A DNA stretch of 64,000 bases. Origin: Amycolatopsis mediterranei. GTDB taxonomy: Bacteria > Actinomycetota > Actinomycetes > Mycobacteriales > Pseudonocardiaceae. Made by a program: the position numbers and the translations under genes. The notes beneath the pieces are model-generated. The model was given only the letters and a program-made list of their open reading frames with translations. It made no database searches and was not told the DNA's origin. Where the stretch lies: assembly GCF_026017845.1 (NCBI RefSeq), contig NZ_CP100416.1, positions 7,908,430 through 7,972,429 of the forward strand. The letters run 5' to 3'. Below, in pieces: positions 41,440 through 50,195 of the stretch; within the stretch, counting starts at the first letter, position 1, and the number at the start of each line of letters is the position of its first letter.

Positions 41440-43353
41440 TTACTTCGCCGCCACGCCCAGCGCGGCGAGCGCCGGGCCGGCCATGATCACGCCGTTGCCG
41501 GTCACCGTGTCGAACCCGGGCGTGCCCAGGTCGATCGCCGAGGACACCAGGGCCGTGCGGATCTGGGCCGGGGTCGCCGTCGGCCGGCCCGACAGCAGCA
41601 GGGCCGCGATGGCCGCCGCGTGCGGCGCCGCCGCCGACGTCCCGAAGAACGGCTGGAAGCCCGTCACCGAGGTCGCGACGCCGTCGGCCGCGGTGATGTC
41701 CGGCTTGTTCCGGACCGTTCCGCCGGTCGAGGACACGTTGCCCGGCGTGATCGCCGTGCCGTCGGCGTTGTAGAACAGCCGGCGCTTGCCGTCGGAGGAG
41801 AACCGCTCCCACTTGCTCGACGCGGTGAACAGGCCGGGGTACGGGCCGGCCGGGTTGGCCGGGTCACCGGCCTCCAGGGGACGGCCGAACGCGGCCGCCG
41901 CCGGCGCCGCCGCCACGCTGAACGCGTCGACCGCGGCCGAGTGGCCGTTCGTGACGCCGTTGGTGCTGAACGCCTTGAGCTCGCCCGAAGCCACGAACCG
42001 GCCGCGGATCACGTTCAGCGCGAGGAAGCGGTCGGCGCCGCTGTACTTCACGACCGCGACCTTGTAGCCGGACCCGGTCGCCGGCACGTTCGCGATCTCG
42101 TAGGGGTTCTGCGCGCCGGACTGCCCGTTCTCGCTGGAGGCCACGACGCTGCCCGCGGAGTTCAGGATGAACAGGTCGTAGTCGTTGGCGGACTTGCCCC
42201 ACGGGTCGGACCAGAACAGCGTCACCGGCTTGCCGAGCGAGCCCGCCGAGAGCGCGTCGAAGTTCTGCGTGGTGCTGCTCGGGTCGAAGTCGTGCGGGGT
42301 ACCGGTGACGCCGCTGATCTTCGACGACGAGGCCCGGAAGTCGCCCTCGTAGTAGCCGCTGGTGCCGTCGGTGGCGTTGCCCGAGTTGCCGGCCGACGAG
42401 AAGTAGAGCGTGCCGGCCGCGGTCACGTCGTTGACCGCCTGCGCGACCTGCGTGTCCTGGAACGGCGATTCGTCGAAGTAGGAGACGTCGTCGACGATGA
42501 TCTGGCAGTTGCCGGTGCTGCGCAGCGCGCGGATGTTCGCGGCGAAGCTCGCTTCGCTGGTGAACGCGGTCGCGAAACCGAGGGTCGCGTCGGGTGCGAG
42601 GTCGTGGACGATCTCGAGCATCGCGGTGCCCTCGTCGCCGCTGCCCTGCTGGCCGGACAGGACGTCCACCGCGGGCAGCTCGCCGGCGGCCTGCGACTTC
42701 GCCAGGGAGTCGACGCCGTCGGAGAGCACGCAGACCTTCACCCCGGAGCCGCTGACGCCGTAGGTGGCGCGGGCGGCGTCGGCGCCGTGCGCCTTGTCCC
42801 CTTCGGACACCTGGTTCGCGGCGGCGGCCTGCGCGGCAGCGGTCCGGGCAGCCGCGCGGAAGTCGCGGTTGCCCGGCTCGCTCCAGGTGGTGGCCTGGGC
42901 GGCGGGCTTCACCTCGGCGACATCGGCCCGGCCGGCGATCGCGTCCAGGGCGGACAGCGGCAGGTCGGCGCGGACGGCGCCGTCCGGCGAGACGGAGCGG
43001 ACCGCGCCACCCACCGCCTTGACGGCGTTCGCGACGGCCTTCCCGTGCGCGGCGATGTCGACCGAGACGGTGCCGGCGGTGCTGACGCCGACGCCGGAGC
43101 GGTAGTCGGGCAGCTTCGCGGCCAGCGACCGGTCGGCCCGCAACCGCTTCTCGACGACCAGCTGGCTCGATTGCTTGCGCTCCGCGGGGCTCAGGCTCTG
43201 CTTGATGCTCTGCAGTGCGCTGATGCCCGCTTCGGTGCGCGCGGCCGCCGCATCCACCACGGACGGCTGCGCCGCCGAGACCCCCGTCGTCAGCAGCAGC
43301 GCGCCGACCGTCAGCGGAACCGCGTGCGCGGCGACCCGGCTGAATCTCACCAT
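41440..43353 (-). CDS. Secreted serine peptidase of the S8/S53 superfamily
   Basis: 637 residues with a signal peptide (about 1-30, ending near GVSAAQP) and a long N-terminal region (about 35-200) that may act as a propeptide. The catalytic core shows an Asp in KVCVLSDGVDS, a Glu in GDEGTAMLEIVHD where classical subtilisins have the active His (HGTHVAG), Asn in YFSSAGNSGN and the nucleophile Ser in FFGTSAAAPHAAAIAAL. Such Asp-Glu-Ser arrangements mark the S53-like branch. An inserted beta-domain (about 330-480) lies before the Ser motif. GGGAGA precedes the ATG at 43353 by 5 bases. It is probably an extracellular protease. Confidence 0.85.
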   Translation of the reverse strand: MVRFSRVAAHAVPLTVGALLLTTGVSAAQPSVVDAAAARTEAGISALQSIKQSLSPAERKQSSQLVVEKRLRADRSLAAKLPDYRSGVGVSTAGTVSVDIAAHGKAVANAVKAVGGAVRSVSPDGAVRADLPLSALDAIAGRADVAEVKPAAQATTWSEPGNRDFRAAARTAAAQAAAANQVSEGDKAHGADAARATYGVSGSGVKVCVLSDGVDSLAKSQAAGELPAVDVLSGQQGSGDEGTAMLEIVHDLAPDATLGFATAFTSEASFAANIRALRSTGNCQIIVDDVSYFDESPFQDTQVAQAVNDVTAAGTLYFSSAGNSGNATDGTSGYYEGDFRASSSKISGVTGTPHDFDPSSTTQNFDALSAGSLGKPVTLFWSDPWGKSANDYDLFILNSAGSVVASSENGQSGAQNPYEIANVPATGSGYKVAVVKYSGADRFLALNVIRGRFVASGELKAFSTNGVTNGHSAAVDAFSVAAAPAAAAFGRPLEAGDPANPAGPYPGLFTASSKWERFSSDGKRRLFYNADGTAITPGNVSSTGGTVRNKPDITAADGVATSVTGFQPFFGTSAAAPHAAAIAALLLSGRPTATPAQIRTALVSSAIDLGTPGFDTVTGNGVIMAGPALAALGVAAK

Positions 43354-43391
43354 CGATGTCTCCCTGTGGTACTCGGCCACCCGGCCGAATG

Positions 43392-43407
43392 ACACCCGAT
43401 TGGGTGT
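43392..43407. promoter_or_regulatory. Inverted repeat upstream of the secreted peptidase
   Basis: ACACCC, GATT, GGGTGT: perfect 6-bp arms 39 bases before the peptidase start. It could be an operator or an mRNA hairpin. Confidence 0.45.
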
Positions 43408-43554
43408 AATGGGGAGAATCTAAGGAGCGGCCGGGCCGGATTCCAGCGACCAAAGTCGGGAACGCCCTGCGGTCCACATGCTGGAACGATCAGGGGCCGG
43501 TGGTTCGGGAAAACGTGAGAACTATTTTCCCTCCCCTGCCGTACGGTCCGCGGC

Positions 43555-44001
43555 ATGGCAGAAATCGAGATCCACCGCGCCACGGCGGACCAGGCCGGTA
43601 CCCTCACCGCCCTGATGCACGCTTCCTCGGCCTACCGAGGCGAGTACGCGTCCATTTTGGACGGTTACACGATCGCCCCGCACTACATCGAGACCAATCC
43701 GACCTACACCGCCACACGGAGCGGCGAAATCCTCGGCTTCTACGCGCTCCTCGACGCCGAACTCGACCTGCTCTTCGTCGCCGACCAAGCGCAGGGCCTC
43801 GGCATCGGCGCCCGCTTGATCGAGCACATGCTCGCCGGGGCCCGCGAGCGCGGACTGGACAGCGTGCGCGTCGTGTCGCACCCGCCCGCTTTGGCGTTCT
43901 ACGTCCGGATGGGCGCGCGGCGCACCGGCACGATCCCGGCGAAACCGCCGAAGATCCGCTGGGACCGGCCGGAACTCCGTTTCGACGTCCCTACATGTTG
44001 A
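43555..44001 (+). CDS. GNAT-family N-acetyltransferase
   Basis: 148 residues with the GNAT fold; the acetyl-CoA pyrophosphate loop is QGLGIGARL (about residue 82) preceded by the DLLFVADQA strand and followed by VSHPPALAFYVRMGARRTG. TACGGT lies 7 bases before the ATG, so a leaderless transcript is likely. It overlaps the 3' end of the convergent lpd gene by 11 bases. The acceptor is unknown. Confidence 0.88.
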   Translation: MAEIEIHRATADQAGTLTALMHASSAYRGEYASILDGYTIAPHYIETNPTYTATRSGEILGFYALLDAELDLLFVADQAQGLGIGARLIEHMLAGARERGLDSVRVVSHPPALAFYVRMGARRTGTIPAKPPKIRWDRPELRFDVPTC

Positions 44002-45382
44002 TCATGTGACCGGCGAGGCCGTGGACCGCTTCCTTCACCGCTTCACCCAGCGTCGGGTGAGCGTGCACGTTCCGGGCCACCTCGTACACCGTCAGGTCCC
44101 ACTGCTGAGCCAGCGTCAGCTCCGGCAGCAGCTCCGTCACGTCCGGGCCGATCAGGTGCCCGCCGATCAGCTCCCCGTGCCGAGCGTCGCTGATCAGCTT
44201 CACGAACCCGCCCGCGTCGCCCAGCCCCTGGGCCTTGCCGTTGGCCGTGAACGGGAACTTCGCCACCTGGACGTCGAAGCCCTTCTCGCGGGCCTGCTCC
44301 TCCGTCCAGCCGAAGCTGGCGATCTGGGGCTGGCAGAACGTCGCGCGCGGGATCATCGGGAAGTCGAGTTCCATCGTCTCCGCGCCCGCGATCGTCTCCG
44401 CCGCCACCACGCCCATCGACTCCGACGCGTGCGCCAGCATCAGCTTCGCCGTCACGTCGCCGATCGCGAAGATGTGCTCGACGTTCGTGCGGCCGCGGCC
44501 GTCCACGGCGATCGCGCCGCGGTCGGTCAGGGCGACGCCCGTCTTGTCCAGGCCGTAGCCCTCCACGCGCGGCTGGAAGCCGATCGCCTGCATGACCTTG
44601 TCGGCCTCGAGGACCTGCTCGCCGTTCTTCTCCGAGGACACCGTCACCCGCACGGAGGAACCCGAGTCGTCGATCGACTCGACGCGGGTCGAGGTCAGCA
44701 CCTTGATGCCGAGCTTGCGGTAGCGGCGCGCCAGCTCCGCCGACACCTCGGCGTCTTCCAGCGGCACCATCCGGTCGAGGAACTCGACGATCGTGACGTC
44801 GACGCCGTAGTTGTGCAGCACGTAGGCGAATTCGACGCCGATCGCGCCCGCGCCGGCGATCACGATGCTCGACGGCAGCTCGCTCGAGAGGATCTGCTCT
44901 TCGTAGGTGACCACCCGGGAACTGCGCGAAGTCCCGGGCAGCAGCCGCGTGGTCGCGCCCGTCGCGATGATGCAGTGGCCGAACGTGAGCTGCTCGCCGT
45001 TCACCTCGAGGGTGTGGTCGTCGAGGAAGGTGCCGTGCCCGTCGAACTCGGTGATCTTGTTCTTCTTCATCAGGAAGTGCACGCCCTTGACGCGCCCGTC
45101 GGCGACCTTCCGGCTCCGCTCGTACGCGGCCGTGTAGTCGACCTTGATCGGGCTGTCGGAGGAGATGCCGAACGCCTTCGCCTCCTGCGTCACCACGTGC
45201 GCCAGTTCGGCGTTGCGCAGCAGCGCCTTCGACGGGATGCACCCGACGTTCAGGCAGACGCCACCCCAGTACTTCTCCTCGACCACCGCGGCGCTCAGCC
45301 CCAGCTGGGACGCGCGGATCGCCGCGACGTAGCCGCCCACTCCGGCCCCCAGCACGACGACATCAAAGTGTTGTGCACTCAT
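43991..45382 (-). CDS. lpdA: Dihydrolipoyl dehydrogenase
   Basis: 463-residue flavoprotein disulfide reductase (E3 of 2-oxoacid dehydrogenase complexes), which reoxidises dihydrolipoyl groups with NAD+. FAD-binding GAGVGGYVAA, the redox-active disulfide GGVCLNVGCIPSK, NAD-binding GAGAIGVEFA, the second FAD site IFAIGDV and the C-terminal His-Glu pair in HAHPTLGEAVKEA are all present. Length matches the family. No other complex subunits are adjacent. Mycothione or related reductases are unlikely given the lipoamide-type C-terminus. Confidence 0.93.
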   Translation of the reverse strand: MSAQHFDVVVLGAGVGGYVAAIRASQLGLSAAVVEEKYWGGVCLNVGCIPSKALLRNAELAHVVTQEAKAFGISSDSPIKVDYTAAYERSRKVADGRVKGVHFLMKKNKITEFDGHGTFLDDHTLEVNGEQLTFGHCIIATGATTRLLPGTSRSSRVVTYEEQILSSELPSSIVIAGAGAIGVEFAYVLHNYGVDVTIVEFLDRMVPLEDAEVSAELARRYRKLGIKVLTSTRVESIDDSGSSVRVTVSSEKNGEQVLEADKVMQAIGFQPRVEGYGLDKTGVALTDRGAIAVDGRGRTNVEHIFAIGDVTAKLMLAHASESMGVVAAETIAGAETMELDFPMIPRATFCQPQIASFGWTEEQAREKGFDVQVAKFPFTANGKAQGLGDAGGFVKLISDARHGELIGGHLIGPDVTELLPELTLAQQWDLTVYEVARNVHAHPTLGEAVKEAVHGLAGHMINM

Positions 45383-45430
45383 GCTTCGAAACTACTCTCC
45401 GGGGCGTGTTCGGGCGGGGTGACCCGGGAC

Positions 45431-46195
45431 TCAGGCGGCGACCGGCGGCCGCTCCCCGCGCAGCGCTACCAGCAGCTCGGTGATCGCGGCCATGATCCTC
45501 GCCGTCGCCTCCTCCAGCACCGCGCGGGTCAGTTCGCGGCCGACGAGGTCGGACAGGTCGACCGGCGGCCCGGCGACCAGCTCGACGGTCTTGCGCGGCA
45601 GCCCGCGCGGCAGCTTCGCCGTCGACGGCAGCAGGTGGTGGGTCCCCCAGTTGGCCACCGGGATCACCGGCGCCCCGGTCTCCAGCGCCGCCCGCACGAC
45701 GCCGGTCTTGCCGCGCATCGGCCAGCCGTCCGGGTCGTTCGAGAAGGTGCCTTCGGGGAAGATCGCGACGCACTCGCCCGCCCGCACCGACGCCACCAGG
45801 TCGCGGTAGGCCTCCGCGGCCGTCGCGGCGCCGCGGTAGACCGGGATGTGCCGTCCGGAGCGCATCACCGCACCCACCACCGGCAGCTTCCACAGCGAAG
45901 CCTTCGCCAGGTAGCGCGGCACGCGGCCGGCGGCGAGGCAGAACGCGGTGAGCGTCGTCGGGTCGGCGAACGACAGGTGGTTCGACGCCACCAGCACGCC
46001 ACCGGTCTTCGGGATGTGCCGGGCGCCTCGGACGCGGAAGCGGGTGGTCTGGACGAGGAACTGCCAGACCACCTCGATCGCGAAGCTGTACCAGGCGCCA
46101 CGGCCGGCGCGGGCGAAGCGCCGGCCGTAGGCGATCATCCGGCGCCGGGTGAGCAGCTCACCTTCGAAGTCCAGGGCGGTCCAGCGGTCGGTCAT
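45431..46195 (-). CDS. plsC: 1-acyl-sn-glycerol-3-phosphate acyltransferase
   Basis: 254 residues, membrane-associated phospholipid acyltransferase. Block I is NHLSFADP (His-x4-Asp), the glycerophosphate-binding block III is IFPEGTFSND, and block IV includes ALETGAPVIPVANWG. It would convert lysophosphatidate to phosphatidate. The ATG at 46195 is used, with an in-frame ATG at 46204 three codons upstream. It lies 48 bases from the lpd gene on the same strand, but there is no functional link. Confidence 0.88.
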   Translation of the reverse strand: MTDRWTALDFEGELLTRRRMIAYGRRFARAGRGAWYSFAIEVVWQFLVQTTRFRVRGARHIPKTGGVLVASNHLSFADPTTLTAFCLAAGRVPRYLAKASLWKLPVVGAVMRSGRHIPVYRGAATAAEAYRDLVASVRAGECVAIFPEGTFSNDPDGWPMRGKTGVVRAALETGAPVIPVANWGTHHLLPSTAKLPRGLPRKTVELVAGPPVDLSDLVGRELTRAVLEEATARIMAAITELLVALRGERPPVAA

Positions 46196-46284
46196 GGGTG
46201 TCATTCGTAGCCCACGACCGGCCGGATCGGCCCTTGCCCGCGCCGAACGCGGCGCAGATCACAGTACGAATTTCGGTGCGGATT

Positions 46285-46689
46285 TCACTGCCGCTCGAGC
46301 ACCACGACCGGAATCTCACGGTCCGTCTTCTTGGCGTACTCGTTGTAGTCCGGCCAGACGGCAGCGAGCTTTTCCCACAGCTTCGCGCGCTCTTCGCCGA
46401 CGGCCGTGCGCGCGCGGGCCGTGAACTTGTCCGCCTTGACCTGCACGCCGACCTCGGGGTGCTCGACGAGGTTGAAGTACCAGCCGGGGTGGTTCGGCGC
46501 GCCGCCCTTGGAGGCCACGATCACCGGGTTGCCGTCGACTTCCTGGTAGATGAGGGCGAACTTGCGCTCCTGCCCGGTCTTGCGGCCCTTGGTGGTCAAG
46601 ACCAGCGTCGGGACCCCTTCCTTCCACTCGTGGCCGACTTCACCGTCGGTCTCCTCGTAGCGGCGGACGTGCTCGTCACCGAACAGCAT
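46285..46689 (-). CDS. F420H2-dependent quinone/nitro reductase, Ddn family
   Basis: 134 residues with the split beta-barrel fold of the deazaflavin-dependent nitroreductase family. Typical sequence: VLTTKGRKTGQERKFALIY, then VIVASKGGAPNHPGWYFNL and the ERAKLWEKLAAVWPDY segment. Such enzymes use reduced F420 to reduce quinones or other activated substrates, and the F420 chromophore gene fbiC is in this window. GAAAGGAA lies 6 bases before the ATG. The physiological substrate is unknown. Confidence 0.9.
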   Translation of the reverse strand: MLFGDEHVRRYEETDGEVGHEWKEGVPTLVLTTKGRKTGQERKFALIYQEVDGNPVIVASKGGAPNHPGWYFNLVEHPEVGVQVKADKFTARARTAVGEERAKLWEKLAAVWPDYNEYAKKTDREIPVVVLERQ

Positions 46690-46905
46690 GCGTGGTTCCT
46701 TTCGCGTCGATCGGCAGTGGCGTGCTCACCACTTGAAGGTTCTCCTTGTTCCCAACACACGCGCCACGCGCGATCTTCCCGGGCCTTTTCACTCGTTCGG
46801 GGGAGGTGCCCCGAACAGCGGCTTCTCCGGACACACCCCCCTCCCAGTAGATTGCACCGACCGAGCACGCGGAGACACTCGAGACCGATCTTGGAGGAGC
46901 CAGCC

Positions 46906-47946
46906 ATGAAGGCCCGGCCGCACGTGACACTCGAAGACGTGGCACGCAGCGCGAACGTCTCGCTCGCGACGGCGTCGCGGGTGCTCAACGGCACCGCGTC
47001 CGTCCGTGCCGACCTGCGGGAGCGGGTGTCCGCCGCCGCGGCCGAGCTGGCCTACGCCCCCAACGCGCACGCACAGGCCCTCGCCGGCGGCACCCACCGC
47101 ACGGTCGGCGTGATCTGCCACGACGTCAGCGACCCGTACTTCGCGGCCATCGCGGGCGGGGTGATGCGGGTGGCCACCGACAACGGCCTGCTCGTCATGC
47201 TCGCCGGCACGTTCCGCGACCCGGACCGCGAAGTCGCCTACGTCTCGACCCTGCGCGCGCAGCGGGCCGCGGCCATCCTGCTCATCGGCTCGGCGTTCGA
47301 GGACCGCGCGTGGGAACGCGCGATGGCCGCCGAGCTCGAGCCCTACCGCCGCGGCGGCGGCCAGGTCGCGGCGGTCAGCAGGCACCGCGGGCTCAAGATC
47401 GACACCGTGCAGCCGGACAACAAGGGCGGCGCCGCGGCACTGGCGAAGGAACTGGTCGGCCTCGGCCACAAGCGGTTCGCCGTGCTGGCCGGGCCGCGAC
47501 GGCTGAGCACCGTGATCGACCGGCTGGCCGGCTTCTCCGGCGAACTCGCCGCGCACGGCATCGAACTGCGCGAAGACGACGTCGTCGAGGCCGCGTTCAG
47601 CCGCGACGGCGGCTACGAGGCGACGAAGCGGCTGCTCGCCGGCCGCAAGCGCAAGCTGCCGACCTGCCTGTTCGCCGTCACCGACGTGATGGCGATCGGC
47701 GCGCTGACGGCGTTGCGCGAGGAAGGCGTGTCCGTGCCCGGCGACATCTCGGTGGCCGGCTTCGACGACATCCCGGTGGTCCGCGACCTGGCCCCGGCGC
47801 TGACCACGGTCCGGCTGCCGCTGGAAGAGCTCGGCGAACGCGCGATGGACATGGCGATCAAGGGCTCCGCGGGTGCCCGGCCGCGGACGGTCCGGCTGTC
47901 CGGCGAAGTCGTCCTCCGCGAAAGCACCGGACGCCCCAAACGCTGA
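46906..47946 (+). CDS. LacI-family transcriptional repressor of the DUF993 operon
   Basis: 346 residues: N-terminal helix-turn-helix (VTLEDVARSANVSLATASRVL), hinge, and sugar-binding-type effector domain with SVAGFDDIPVV and the ALTTVRLPLEELG segment. GGAGGAG lies 5 bases before the ATG and a TAGATT box lies further up near 46848. The palindrome GAAAGCGCTTTC at 47995-48006, directly before the next operon, is a typical LacI-type operator, so that operon is the likely target. Confidence 0.9.
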   Translation: MKARPHVTLEDVARSANVSLATASRVLNGTASVRADLRERVSAAAAELAYAPNAHAQALAGGTHRTVGVICHDVSDPYFAAIAGGVMRVATDNGLLVMLAGTFRDPDREVAYVSTLRAQRAAAILLIGSAFEDRAWERAMAAELEPYRRGGGQVAAVSRHRGLKIDTVQPDNKGGAAALAKELVGLGHKRFAVLAGPRRLSTVIDRLAGFSGELAAHGIELREDDVVEAAFSRDGGYEATKRLLAGRKRKLPTCLFAVTDVMAIGALTALREEGVSVPGDISVAGFDDIPVVRDLAPALTTVRLPLEELGERAMDMAIKGSAGARPRTVRLSGEVVLRESTGRPKR

Positions 47947-47981
47947 CCCCACCGGGCCTTGTCGCGGCGCGGCACAGGCCC

Positions 47982-48006
47982 TACCGTGGGTCGAGAAAGC
48001 GCTTTC
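47982..48006 (+). promoter_or_regulatory. -10 box and LacI-type operator of the DUF993 operon
   Basis: TACCGT (47982-47987) is followed by GAAAGCGCTTTC (47995-48006), a perfect 12-bp palindrome with the central CG of LacI/CcpA-type operators. It would cover the transcription start and repress initiation. The ribosome site CGGAGG and ATG (48029) follow. Confidence 0.75.
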
Positions 48007-48028
48007 CGACCCCTTTCGGAGGTCCTCG

Positions 48029-49180
48029 ATGCTCGTGCTCCCGGCCCCCGGCGGCGAGCTGCTGAACTGGTCGCCGTCCGGGCCACGGCCCCCCGCGCCC
48101 CCGAAGACACCACAGACACCACAGCCGCCGCCGACGTCGCGCATCGCCTACGCCGCCGCGCACGTCGTCGCGGACGCGCTGGCCGACGAGCCCAACGCCG
48201 TGGACTGGGACACGACGCTGGCCTTCCGCGAGCACCTCTGGTCGTGCGGGCTGGGCGTCGCGGAGGCGATGGACACCGCGCAGCGCGGCATGGGCCTCGA
48301 CTGGGCGACGACACAGGAGCTGGTGTCCCGCACCGGCGCGGTCGCGGCCGGGCGGCGCTGGTGCGCCGGGGTCGGCACCGACCAGCTGCCGCCGGGACCG
48401 GCCACCGTGGCGTCCATTGTGGACGCCTGGCGCGAGCAGCTCGAGCTGGTCTCCCGCGCGGGCGCGGTCCCGGTCGTGATGGCCAGCCGCGCGCTGGCCG
48501 CGGCGGCGGCCGGCCCGGACGACTACCACGCGGCGTACGGGAAGCTGCTGTCCGAGGCGGGCGGGCCGGTCCTGCTGCACTGGCTGGGCGAGCAGTTCGA
48601 CCCGGCGCTGGCCGGCTACTGGGGCCACGACGACGTCCGTGCCGCCGCCCGCGAGTTGGCCGCGCTCTGCGCCGAGCACGCCGCCACGATCGCCGGGGTG
48701 AAGGTCTCGGTGCTCGACGCCGAGATCGAGGTCGAGTTCCGCCGGGCCCTCCCCGACGGCGTCGCCTGCTACACCGGCGACGACTTCAACTACCCCGAGC
48801 TGATCGCCGGGGACACCGAAGGCCACAGCGAAGCCCTGCTCGGCATCTTCGACCCGATCGCCCCGGTGGCCGCGGCGGGGCTGCGCCGGCTGGACGACGG
48901 CGACCGGGCCGGGTTCCGCGCCCTGCTCGACCCCACCGTGCCGCTGGCCAGGGAGATCTTCCGCGCGCCGACCCGGCACTACAAGACCGGCGTGGTGTTC
49001 CTGGCCCACCTCAACGGCCACCAGGGCCACTTCCGGATGCTTGCCGGCCAGGAGTCCGCGCGTACGATCACGCACCTGGCGACGCTGCTGCGGCTCGCCG
49101 ACGAGGCCGGCGTGCTGGCCGACCCCGACCTGGCCGAAGCCCGGATGCGGCCGCTGCTGCAGGCCGCGGGGGTCGTGTGA
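48029..49180 (+). CDS. DUF993 family protein (aldolase-like TIM barrel)
   Basis: 383 residues of DUF993, a family related to dihydrodipicolinate synthase-type barrels and found with sugar isomerase genes. Recognisable parts are AVDWDTTLAFREHLWSCGLGVAEAMDTAQ, PVVMASRALAAAAAG, GGPVLLHWLGEQFDPAL, and GVKVSVLDAEIE, where the Lys may form the Schiff base of this fold. CGGAGG lies 6 bases before the ATG. The stop and the next start overlap by one base. It probably works on a keto-sugar or inositol-like intermediate; no reaction has been assigned that I know of. Confidence 0.82.
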   Translation: MLVLPAPGGELLNWSPSGPRPPAPPKTPQTPQPPPTSRIAYAAAHVVADALADEPNAVDWDTTLAFREHLWSCGLGVAEAMDTAQRGMGLDWATTQELVSRTGAVAAGRRWCAGVGTDQLPPGPATVASIVDAWREQLELVSRAGAVPVVMASRALAAAAAGPDDYHAAYGKLLSEAGGPVLLHWLGEQFDPALAGYWGHDDVRAAARELAALCAEHAATIAGVKVSVLDAEIEVEFRRALPDGVACYTGDDFNYPELIAGDTEGHSEALLGIFDPIAPVAAAGLRRLDDGDRAGFRALLDPTVPLAREIFRAPTRHYKTGVVFLAHLNGHQGHFRMLAGQESARTITHLATLLRLADEAGVLADPDLAEARMRPLLQAAGVV

Positions 49181-49992
49181 TGGACCCCCGGCTGAGCCTC
49201 AACCAGATCACCACGAAGTCCTGGTCGCTGCCCGAGGCGGTGGCGGGCTGCGCCGAGGCGGGTGTCGGCTGGATCGGGCTGTGGCGCGACAAGGTCGCCG
49301 AGACCGGCGTCGACGAAGCCGCGCGGCTGCTCAAGGAGCACGGGCTGCGGGTTTCGTCGTTGTGCCGCGGCGGGTTCTTCACCGGCGTGACACCGGAGGG
49401 GTCCCCTGTGGACGGTGTGGCGCAGACCCGGGAGGCGATCGACGAAGCCGCCGCGCTCGGCGCCGACGTGCTCGTGCTGGTCGTGGGCGGGATCGCGGGC
49501 AACGACCTGGCCGCGTCCCGGCAGCGGGTCGCCGACGCGGTGGGTTCGCTGGCGCCGTACGCCGGGGAGCGCGGGGTCCGGCTGGGCCTGGAGCCGCTGC
49601 ACCCGATGCAGTGCGCGGAGCGGTCGGTGCTGTCCACTGTGGAGCAGGCGCTGGCGATCGCTCTCGAGCATCCCGTTGATCAGGTCGGCGTGGTCGTGGA
49701 CGAGTTCCACGTCTGGTGGGACCCGCGCATCGAGCAGTCGATCGCCGCGGCCGCCGGCCGGATCGCCGGGTTCCACGTGTGCGACGTCCTGGTGCCGCTC
49801 CCGGACCCCCTGCTGGGCCGCGCTCTGCCCGGCGACGGCCCGATCGACCACCGCCACCTGCGCGCGGCGGTGGAGGCCGCGGGCTACACCGGGCCGATCG
49901 AGGTCGAGGTGTTCAACGCGGACCTGTGGGCCCGCCCGGGCGCGGACGTGCTCGCGGCGACGATTGCGGCGTTCGAGCAACACGTGGCCTGA
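49180..49992 (+). CDS. Sugar phosphate isomerase/epimerase (xylose isomerase-like TIM barrel)
   Basis: 270 residues of the AP-endonuclease-2/IolE-like fold. Metal ligands are suggested by LGLEPLHP (Glu), VDEFHVWWDP (Asp and His), and the C-terminal IEVEVFNADLWA (Glu). It is coupled to the DUF993 gene by a one-base overlap and is under the same LacI operator. The usual Gfo/Idh oxidoreductase partner is absent here. Its last 33 coding bases plus the stop and some following bases are repeated, with four changes, at 50111-50153. Confidence 0.85.
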   Translation: MDPRLSLNQITTKSWSLPEAVAGCAEAGVGWIGLWRDKVAETGVDEAARLLKEHGLRVSSLCRGGFFTGVTPEGSPVDGVAQTREAIDEAAALGADVLVLVVGGIAGNDLAASRQRVADAVGSLAPYAGERGVRLGLEPLHPMQCAERSVLSTVEQALAIALEHPVDQVGVVVDEFHVWWDPRIEQSIAAAAGRIAGFHVCDVLVPLPDPLLGRALPGDGPIDHRHLRAAVEAAGYTGPIEVEVFNADLWARPGADVLAATIAAFEQHVA

Positions 49993-50054
49993 ACCGGCCC
50001 GGCCGGCTCCTGCCGCACCGCCGCTGTCAGCCAGGTGTGACCGCACGCGGGAAC

Positions 50055-50107
50055 GCAGTGAATGACTCATTCATGGCGTCCGACGTCATGAATGAGTCAT
50101 TCACTGC
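50055..50107. repeat. Long palindrome (dispersed repeat, copy 2)
   Basis: Arms of 26 bp (50055-50080 and 50082-50107) pair completely apart from one G-T position, with a one-base loop. The outer 18 bases GCAGTGAATGACTCATTC and the inner CGTC-n-GACG are shared with the copy at 7104-7160. It lies between the isomerase gene and a duplicated remnant of that gene's 3' end. Confidence 0.85.
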
Positions 50108-50110
50108 ACC

Positions 50111-50153
50111 GACGGTTGCGGCGTTCGAGCGACACGTGGCCTGAATCGGTCCG
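50111..50153 (+). pseudogene. Duplicated 3' end of the sugar isomerase gene
   Basis: 39 of 43 bases match 49959-50001, covering the codons for the isomerase C-terminus (AAFEQHVA there, AAFERHVA here) and its stop. It has no gene upstream, only the palindrome. All four changes are transitions, which suggests an old duplication linked to insertion of the palindrome. Confidence 0.7.
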
Positions 50154-50195
50154 CCTGGCGGTACGCTGGGTCCACCAGGCGGACGGGGGTCGCTC

